From the NCBI GenBank assembly GCA_002345845.1, contig DDWF01000203.1:757-10289 (forward strand): 9,533 nucleotides of DNA, in the 5' to 3' direction. The DNA comes from Betaproteobacteria bacterium UBA2293. Lineage in GTDB: Bacteria; Pseudomonadota; Gammaproteobacteria; Burkholderiales; Rhodocyclaceae. Made by a program: the position numbers and the translations under genes. The notes under the pieces were generated by a model. That model was not told the DNA's origin and made no database searches. It was given only the letters and a program-made list of their open reading frames with translations. Positions 5,442-9,533 of this stretch are shown here, piece by piece (the first letter of the stretch is position 1; each line of letters opens with the position of its first letter).

Positions 5442-6744
5442 ACGCTGGGGGCTCGGCGCCCGCCTGTTCGTCATCGGCGCCCTCGCCGCCCTGCTGGTCA
5501 GCTCGCTCGGCGGCTGGGTGCTACGCCAGCAGGTGCAGGACAGCCTGTACAAGAGCTTCGGCCAACGCCTCGACGAGAAGGCGCAACGCCTGATCGCCGA
5601 CCTGCTACTCCTCCCCGGCGGCGGCCTCGGCCTTGCCCCCGGACGCAACAACGACGAGTTCGGCCGCATTTTCTCCGGCTGGTACTGGCAACTGGAAGGC
5701 GCCGGTGAAATGCTCGGCTCGCGCTCGCTGTGGGACAGTTCGCTGAATACCGCCGGCGCCCGGCCGATAACCAGCAACCATCCACTGCAACGCCTGAACG
5801 GCCCGCAGGACATACCGCTGCTCGGCCGCGCCCACCCGGTCGCCATCGACGGCCAGCAGGCCGTTCTTCACGTCTATGGACCCGCTGGCGAAATCGAGGA
5901 AGAACTGGCGCAGCTGGAAAGCATCCTGCTGATCACCCAACTGCTGCTGGTTGGCGCCCTGTTGTTCATCAGCTTTCTGCAATTGCGTCTCGGCCTTGCC
6001 CCCCTGCGTCGCCTGCGCAACCGCCTGTCGGCCGTGCGCGCCGGCGACGCGGAACGCATCGGCAGCGGCTACGGCGCCGATCTCAACCCGCTGGCCGGCG
6101 AACTGGACCTGCTACTGGCGCGCAACGCCAAGATCGTCGCCCGCGCCCGCGGCCATGCCGCCGACCTCAGCCACGCCTTGAAGAAACCGCTGTCCATCCT
6201 CAACAGCGATGCCACCATCCAGCAGCAACCGCTGCTGCGCCAGCAGGTGACCTCGATGTCGCGCCTGATCGACCGCCACCTGGCGCGGGCCGGTAGCGGT
6301 GCCGGCGAAATCCGGCCGATCGCCATCGGCGAACGCATCGCCAGTCTGGTCGCCCTGATGCGCCGCCTGCACCAGGAGCGACCGCTCGACTGGCAGGTGG
6401 ATATCGCCGACGACCTGCACTGGCGCGGCGAGCCGACCGATTTCGAGGAAATGCTCGGCAACCTGCTCGACAACGCCGGCAAGTGGGCGGCCAGGATGGT
6501 TTCAGTAGAAGCCGCGGCGACGGCAACGGAAATTGTCATCACCATCGCCGACGACGGCCCCGGCCTGTCCACCGAGCAGATCGAACAGATCGGCATCCGC
6601 GGCCGGCGCTTCGACGAAAGCATCGAAGGCAGCGGCCTCGGCCTGGTGATCACCGCCGACATCGCCGAAACCTACGGCGGCGAAATGCAACTCGGCCGCG
6701 CCGAAGCTGGCGGTCTGCAGGTCACGTTACGCCTGCCGGGCTGA
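5422..6744 (+). CDS. PhoQ-like sensor histidine kinase
   Basis: A 440-residue inner-membrane kinase. TM1 is at about residues 14-34, a periplasmic sensor region at 35-166 (with DEFGRIFSGWYWQLEG and RSLWDSSL), TM2 at about 167-188 and a HAMP-like linker to about 240. The H-box is DLSHALKKPLSIL with phospho-acceptor His251. The ATP-binding domain has the N-box GNLLDNAGKW (Asn351), G1 box DDGPG at 377-381 and G2 box GSGLGL at 403-408. All catalytic elements are intact. The start ATG lies 20 nt inside the response-regulator gene, which fits coupled translation. The H-box form (SHALKxPL) and the WYWQL sensor segment are shared by PhoQ/FeuQ-like kinases. The signal sensed is unknown; the secreted PepSY protein is a candidate input. 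Confidence 0.94.
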   Translation: MALANPERWGLGARLFVIGALAALLVSSLGGWVLRQQVQDSLYKSFGQRLDEKAQRLIADLLLLPGGGLGLAPGRNNDEFGRIFSGWYWQLEGAGEMLGSRSLWDSSLNTAGARPITSNHPLQRLNGPQDIPLLGRAHPVAIDGQQAVLHVYGPAGEIEEELAQLESILLITQLLLVGALLFISFLQLRLGLAPLRRLRNRLSAVRAGDAERIGSGYGADLNPLAGELDLLLARNAKIVARARGHAADLSHALKKPLSILNSDATIQQQPLLRQQVTSMSRLIDRHLARAGSGAGEIRPIAIGERIASLVALMRRLHQERPLDWQVDIADDLHWRGEPTDFEEMLGNLLDNAGKWAARMVSVEAAATATEIVITIADDGPGLSTEQIEQIGIRGRRFDESIEGSGLGLVITADIAETYGGEMQLGRAEAGGLQVTLRLPG

Positions 6745-6785
6745 AGACATCCACCTGCTGTCCGGAAACTGCCCCAGCAAAATAT

Positions 6786-6819
6786 GGGCAGCAATAAGGT
6801 TCTGATCCTTATTGTGCCC
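6786..6819 (-). terminator. Hairpin between convergent genes, possible bidirectional terminator
   Basis: Left arm GGGCAGCAATAAGG (6786-6799) pairs with right arm CCTTATTGTGCCC (6807-6819), with one bulged G and a 7-nt loop. It lies 41 nt after the kinase stop and contains the TAA stop of the convergent gene. On the minus strand a weak T-rich stretch (ATATTTTG) follows. On the plus strand there is no T-run, so termination there would depend on other factors. Confidence 0.5.
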
Positions 6820-7168
6820 GCTCCGATTTGGCGATCAGTCCGGCAACGATGTGCTTGGCCTTGTCATACGCCTCCTGCGGACCAAAGCGCCCCTCCAGTC
6901 GCTCAATTCCTCGGCTCAGCGACGGGGCAAGCGCAACGCTCGCCTCGTCCACGCCCGTCTTCGATTTCTCGAGCGACCGCAGCAGTTCACGAGACGACCC
7001 TTTGACGCCATTTACCAAAAGCGCGTAGAAGACATTTCGCGGAATTCCGATATGCGCAGCGACTCGATTCCCGAGTCTGCGGCCTGACCCCGGACCGAGC
7101 TGTGTCCAGAAGAAGACGATCAAACCAAGCACGCCCAGCAAACCGACGATTGCAGGAAAGTAGCCCAA
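6809..7168 (-). CDS. Small membrane protein of unknown function, probable TTG start
   Basis: A 119-residue product from the TTG at 7168. It has one N-terminal membrane segment (LGYFPAIVGLLGVLGLIVFF) and then a basic, soluble helical domain. That domain contains GRRLGNRVAAHIGIPRNVFY, a Ser/Glu-rich middle (SSRELLRSLEKSKTG) and a C-terminal AYDKAKHIVAGLIAKSE. I do not recognise the family. The frame is open up to a GTG at 7231, but the extra residues are low-complexity Arg/Ser/Gly. A strong ribosome-binding site, GAGGAG (minus strand, 7182-7177), sits 8 nt before the TTG at 7168. Another in-frame TTG at 7174 is too close to it. The gene is convergent with the kinase gene. By eye the region 6780-7490 is less GC-rich than its surroundings. 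Confidence 0.65.
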   Translation of the reverse strand: MGYFPAIVGLLGVLGLIVFFWTQLGPGSGRRLGNRVAAHIGIPRNVFYALLVNGVKGSSRELLRSLEKSKTGVDEASVALAPSLSRGIERLEGRFGPQEAYDKAKHIVAGLIAKSERAQ

Positions 7169-7432
7169 ATTCAAAACTCCTCGAAAACCACGCGATTCAG
7201 AGGCTGAACGACCACCACTGCGCCCTTTCACGATGCCTGCCAGCTATACAACGGCCTCGCCAGTACTCTAGGGAAAATAGGAAAGCAGGGGTCTGACCAT
7301 TATGCATGCCGTGAACCGGCACTAGCCGGGTCGCCGACAAGTTTCTTCGGCGATGGCAAGTTTTGAAATGGCGCTGCAGCGAGAACCGCCAGCGAACCAC
7401 TGCGAACAAAAAAAGTCACAATCCGGCAACAG

Positions 7433-7460
7433 AATGACAGCAATGTCATTAATATGATTG
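7433..7460 (+). promoter_or_regulatory. Palindrome and direct-repeat operator candidate before smallB
   Basis: AATGACA-GCAA-TGTCATT (7433-7450) is a perfect inverted repeat with 7-bp arms. Overlapping it, GCAATGT and then ATG 11 bp further along echo the repeat upstream of the PepSY operon: TGT at 7444 and TG at 7455, compared with TGT at 3986 and TG at 3997. A TATGAT hexamer (five of six to TATAAT) at 7453-7458 lies within the site, as for an operator overlapping a promoter. Confidence 0.35.
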
Positions 7461-7485
7461 TTTTCGTATTTTCGCAATTTTCGCA
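7461..7485 (+). repeat. Three short TTTTCG repeats just upstream of smallB
   Basis: TTTTCG occurs at 7461, 7469 and 7478; the last two are full tandem copies of ATTTTCGCA (7468-7476 and 7477-7485). The repeat ends 5 nt before the smallB ATG, where a ribosome-binding site would normally be. Confidence 0.5.
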
Positions 7486-7490
7486 AATCG

Positions 7491-7679
7491 ATGACTGATA
7501 CGCCAAGACCCGACAAACGCTCGGGCAAGGACCGCCGCGCAATCGACATCGGCCCGCCACCGGGCATTGCCGAGCGCCGCCTGACGCCCGAACGACGCCA
7601 CCCGCACATCGAAGAGGTGGAGTTCGACGAGCACATCGAAGTGCTGCCGGTCGGCGGCAGCGACCCGGACGGCACCTAA
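7491..7679 (+). CDS. Small Arg-rich/acidic-tail protein, copy B (unknown function)
   Basis: A 62-residue paralog of the protein at 2741, not recognised from a named family. It has the same layout: DKRSGKDRR at residues 8-16, GPPPG at 21-25, ERR at 28-30, PERR at 33-36 and the acidic EEVEFDEHIEVLP at 41-53. All 13 residues of that last block are identical in the two copies. The C-terminal nine residues differ completely (VGGSDPDGT). It should be cytoplasmic: no signal peptide or membrane helix is present. No Shine-Dalgarno sequence precedes the ATG; TTTTCG repeats lie there instead. The frame is open upstream to 7458, but homology to copy A places the start at 7491. The gene is convergent with nifS, with a strong terminator in the 100-bp gap. 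Confidence 0.8.
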   Translation: MTDTPRPDKRSGKDRRAIDIGPPPGIAERRLTPERRHPHIEEVEFDEHIEVLPVGGSDPDGT

Positions 7680-7705
7680 TCGGCCGATGCCAGAACGACA
7701 CCCGG

Positions 7706-7735
7706 AAAAAAAGCCCCGGAATTGCTTCCGGGGCT
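7706..7735 (-). terminator. Rho-independent terminator of the nifUS operon
   Basis: On the minus strand, AGCCCCGGAA and TTCCGGGGCT form a perfect 10-bp stem around a 4-nt loop (GCAA), followed by a run of T ending at 7706. It lies 45 nt after the nifS stop. This is the clearest terminator in the window and would stop nifUS transcripts before smallB. On the plus strand the hairpin lacks a T-run. Confidence 0.9.
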
Positions 7736-7779
7736 AACCGAGGTGCTACAGAGAGACTGATGCAAAAAGTTTCGCCGTG

Positions 7780-8988
7780 TCAGGCGTAGGTCGGGGCGAA
7801 GGCGGCTTCCGGGTTGGCGGCTGGCCCCTTGTCGGTCCAGTAGGGTGACAGCTTGCGCAACTGGGCGACGATCGGGGGAACGGCTTCGATGACGCGGTCA
7901 ACTTCGGCTTCGGTGTTGTAGACCGACAGCGAGAAGCGGATCGTCCCGTGTGCCGCGGTGTAGGGAATGCCCATGGCGCGCATCACGTGCGACGGTTCGA
8001 GCGAGCCGGAGGTACAGGCCGAGCCGGAGCTGGCGGCGATGCCCATCTTGTTCAGCAGCAGCAGGATGGCCTCGCCTTCGATGTATTCGAAAGCGATGTT
8101 GCTGGTGTTGGGCAGACGGTTGCTGACATCGCCAGTCGGGAAGCAGTGCGTGACCTGGCTCAGGATGCCCTGCTCCAGCTTGTCGCGCAGGCGCTTCACT
8201 TCGGTGTTCTCGATTTCCATCTTGTTCAGTGCCAGCTCGCAGGCCATGCCGAGGCCGACGATCGACGCCGAATTCTCGGTGCCGGCGCGGCGACCACGCT
8301 CCTGGTGACCACCACGCAGCAGCGGCCGGAAGCGGCAGCCACGACGCAGGTAGAGGACGCCGATACCCTTCGGCGCATGCAGCTTGTGGCCGGACAGCGA
8401 CAGCATGTCGATCTTGGTGTTCTTCAGGTCGATGGGAATCTTGCCGACGGCCTGCACCGCATCGGTATGGAACATGATGCCCTTGGCCGAAGCCAGCGCT
8501 GCCATTTCCTCGACCGGGAAGATGGTGCCGGTCTCGTTGTTGGCCCACATCACGGAAACGATGGCGACATTGTCCTGCAGCAGCGACTTGTATTCATCCA
8601 TGTCGATGCGGCCCTTCTTGTCCACCTTCAGCTTGTGGACGATGTAGCCTTCCTTCTCCAGCCATTCGCACAGCGTCAGGATGGCCGGGTGCTCGACGTT
8701 GGTGGTGATCACCGTGTTGCGTTCCGGCTGCGCCTTGAGGGCCGAGAGGATGGCGGTGGAGTCGGACTCGGTGCCGCAGGAGGTGAAGATGATTTCCGAG
8801 TCGTGCTCGGCGCCCAGCAGTGCCTGCACCTGACTGCGGGCCTTCTTCAGCGCCTTGCCGACTTCACTGCCGAAGGCGTGGATCGACGAGGCGTTGCCGA
8901 AATGCTCGGTGAAGAAGGGGAGCATGGCTTCGACCACGGCAGGGTCGCAGCGCGTGGTGGCGTTGTTGTCCAGATAGATCGGTTCCAT
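7780..8988 (-). CDS. nifS: NifS, cysteine desulfurase
   Basis: A 402-residue PLP enzyme that releases sulfur from cysteine as an enzyme-bound persulfide for Fe-S cluster assembly on NifU. The N-terminus YLDNNATT is typical. The PLP pocket includes H100 (VEHPA), N151 (NNETG), D176 and Q179 (HTDAVQAVGK) and the Schiff-base Lys202 in SLSGHKLHAPKGIG. RAGTEN at 235-239 and the catalytic Cys325 in SSGSACTSGS are present. Length, Lys202 and Cys325 coincide with A. vinelandii NifS numbering as I recall it. The start ATG at 8988 has AAAAGGA 7 nt upstream. The open frame extends further upstream, but that part overlaps nifU in another frame and is not used. The gap to nifU is 41 nt, so they form an operon. 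Confidence 0.96.
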   Translation of the reverse strand: MEPIYLDNNATTRCDPAVVEAMLPFFTEHFGNASSIHAFGSEVGKALKKARSQVQALLGAEHDSEIIFTSCGTESDSTAILSALKAQPERNTVITTNVEHPAILTLCEWLEKEGYIVHKLKVDKKGRIDMDEYKSLLQDNVAIVSVMWANNETGTIFPVEEMAALASAKGIMFHTDAVQAVGKIPIDLKNTKIDMLSLSGHKLHAPKGIGVLYLRRGCRFRPLLRGGHQERGRRAGTENSASIVGLGMACELALNKMEIENTEVKRLRDKLEQGILSQVTHCFPTGDVSNRLPNTSNIAFEYIEGEAILLLLNKMGIAASSGSACTSGSLEPSHVMRAMGIPYTAAHGTIRFSLSVYNTEAEVDRVIEAVPPIVAQLRKLSPYWTDKGPAANPEAAFAPTYA

Positions 8989-9029
8989 GGCGCTGTCCTT
9001 TTGGATTCTCTGTGGGGGTTGTGCGGCGA

Positions 9030-9533
9030 TCAGGCTTCGACCGGCATGTGCGACGACGGCAGCACCTGGACCAGTTCGCCGAGGGCTTCGATCATCTTCT
9101 GCTGGATGCCGCCGAGGGTGGCCGCTTCCATCATGCAACCGGAGCAGGCGCCCTTCAGATGCACGTAGATTTTCTTGCCCTGGACGTCGGCCAGTTCGAC
9201 ATCGCCGTGGTCGCGCTGGAGCATCGGGCGAACCGACTCGAGTACTTCCTGGATCTTGGCGATCTTCTCGACGATCGACAGCTTCTTGCTCGGCGGCTTC
9301 GGCGCTTCCGGCGTGGCCGGGCAGGCTGGCGGCGGCGAGACTTCGCCGGGACCGGCACGTTCGGCCATGACCTTGGCGAGGATTTCCTCGATGCCTTCGT
9401 GACAGGCGGCACAACCACCGCCGGCCTTGGTGTAGAAGGTGACCTGTTCGACGGTGTTCAGGTTGTTGGCCTTGACCACGTCTTCGATCATCACCGCGTC
9501 GATGGCAAAGCACTTGCAGATCAGCGCGCCTTC
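9030..9533 (-). CDS. nifU: NifU, Fe-S cluster scaffold (N-terminal part outside the window)
   Basis: 167 C-terminal residues are visible; full NifU has roughly 300, so the IscU-like N-terminal domain lies beyond the edge. The central [2Fe-2S] domain shows C-x1-C-x32-C-x2-C (ICKC and GGGCAACH), the spacing of the permanent-cluster ligands of A. vinelandii NifU (C137, C139, C172, C175, from memory). A Pro-rich linker ([18 protein letters not shown]) follows. Then comes the C-terminal Nfu-type domain with its cluster-binding CSGC in [18 protein letters not shown]. NifU receives sulfur from NifS and transfers clusters to nitrogenase components. The presence of all these modules marks true nitrogen-fixation NifU rather than housekeeping IscU. 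The frame is open to the window edge; the internal GTG/ATG near 9494 is not the start. Confidence 0.95.
   Translation of the reverse strand, partial: EGALICKCFAIDAVMIEDVVKANNLNTVEQVTFYTKAGGGCAACHEGIEEILAKVMAERAGPGEVSPPPACPATPEAPKPPSKKLSIVEKIAKIQEVLESVRPMLQRDHGDVELADVQGKKIYVHLKGACSGCMMEAATLGGIQQKMIEALGELVQVLPSSHMPVEA

Larger units (their letters stand above)
7169..7490. other. Gene-free 322-bp region between the membrane-protein gene and smallB
   Basis: No open frame here has convincing coding character. It should hold the promoter of the minus-strand membrane-protein gene and that of smallB. Visible structure: GGGGTCTGACC at 7288-7298; an inverted repeat TCGCCGA/TCGGCGA at 7331-7353 with a 9-nt loop; an A7GTC motif at 7408-7417 also present upstream of smallA; a palindrome at 7433-7450; a TATGAT -10-like hexamer at 7453-7458; and three TTTTCG repeats just before the smallB ATG. 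No promoter can be assigned firmly. Confidence 0.6.

Noticed and set aside
4665..5846. A 393-codon minus-strand frame opposite the response regulator and kinase
   Set aside because: It lies opposite two genes with full motif sets and spans their boundary; its protein is low-complexity with no motif.
7331..7353. Inverted repeat TCGCCGA/TCGGCGA as a terminator
   Set aside because: No T-run follows on either strand and no gene ends nearby.
7300..7701. A 133-codon minus-strand frame over smallB and its upstream region
   Set aside because: No motif; it crosses the nifS terminator region and is opposite the conserved smallB protein.
7948..9168. A 406-codon plus-strand frame opposite nifS/nifU
   Set aside because: No recognisable domain, composition typical of an antisense shadow in GC-rich DNA, and the opposite strand carries clear nifS and nifU.
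7780..9513. A longer minus-strand frame that would extend NifS to 577 residues
   Set aside because: The extra N-terminal part overlaps nifU in another frame, is Arg/Pro-rich shadow sequence, and the ATG at 8988 has a good ribosome-binding site and the expected NifS N-terminus.
1..9533. CRISPR array, tRNA, rRNA or intact insertion sequence
   Set aside because: No regularly spaced repeats, no tRNA-like cloverleaf, no rRNA-like stretch and no transposase motif were seen on either strand.

Overview
The window is GC-rich, densely coding proteobacterial DNA. It carries parts of two nitrogen-fixation (nif) gene groups with an unrelated block between them. The nif content, codon style and operon style fit a betaproteobacterial diazotroph, perhaps Rhodocyclales-like. 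That placement is an impression, not a computed result.

Layout. (1) Positions 1-2599, plus strand: the 3' end of a nif-linked serine acetyltransferase gene (cysE/nifP), a 175-residue TPR-like protein I cannot name, then nifW, nifZ and nifM. Spacing is tight or overlapping, so this looks like one operon of nitrogenase accessory genes. (2) Positions 2600-7680, not nif: a 62-codon ORF (smallA, plus), an SdiA-regulated-type beta-propeller gene (minus), then a divergent plus-strand operon of a secreted triple-PepSY protein, an OmpR-type response regulator and a PhoQ-like histidine kinase. A small membrane protein of unknown function follows (minus), then a second 62-codon ORF (smallB, plus) clearly paralogous to smallA. 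(3) Positions 7680-9533, minus strand: a rho-independent terminator, nifS and the C-terminal two thirds of nifU, the sulfur donor and Fe-S scaffold for nitrogenase maturation.

How it fits together. The cysE product supplies O-acetylserine for cysteine; NifS mobilises sulfur from cysteine; NifU builds Fe-S clusters on it. NifM helps mature the Fe protein, and NifW and NifZ act on MoFe-protein maturation. In Azotobacter vinelandii the order nifU-nifS-nifV-cysE1-nifW-nifZ-nifM is collinear. Here nifUS faces the cysE-WZM group across about 5 kb of non-nif genes, and nifV is not in the window.

The least explained part is the middle block. Two paralogous small proteins (36 of 53 aligned residues identical, no gaps) sit at its two ends in the same orientation. 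Each has an Arg-rich first half and a near-invariant acidic EEVEFDEHIEVLP tail. Between them lies a complete PepSY/response-regulator/kinase operon whose promoter region carries an 11-bp-period direct repeat, and a looser match to that repeat lies upstream of smallB. Whether these parts form one system is a hypothesis.
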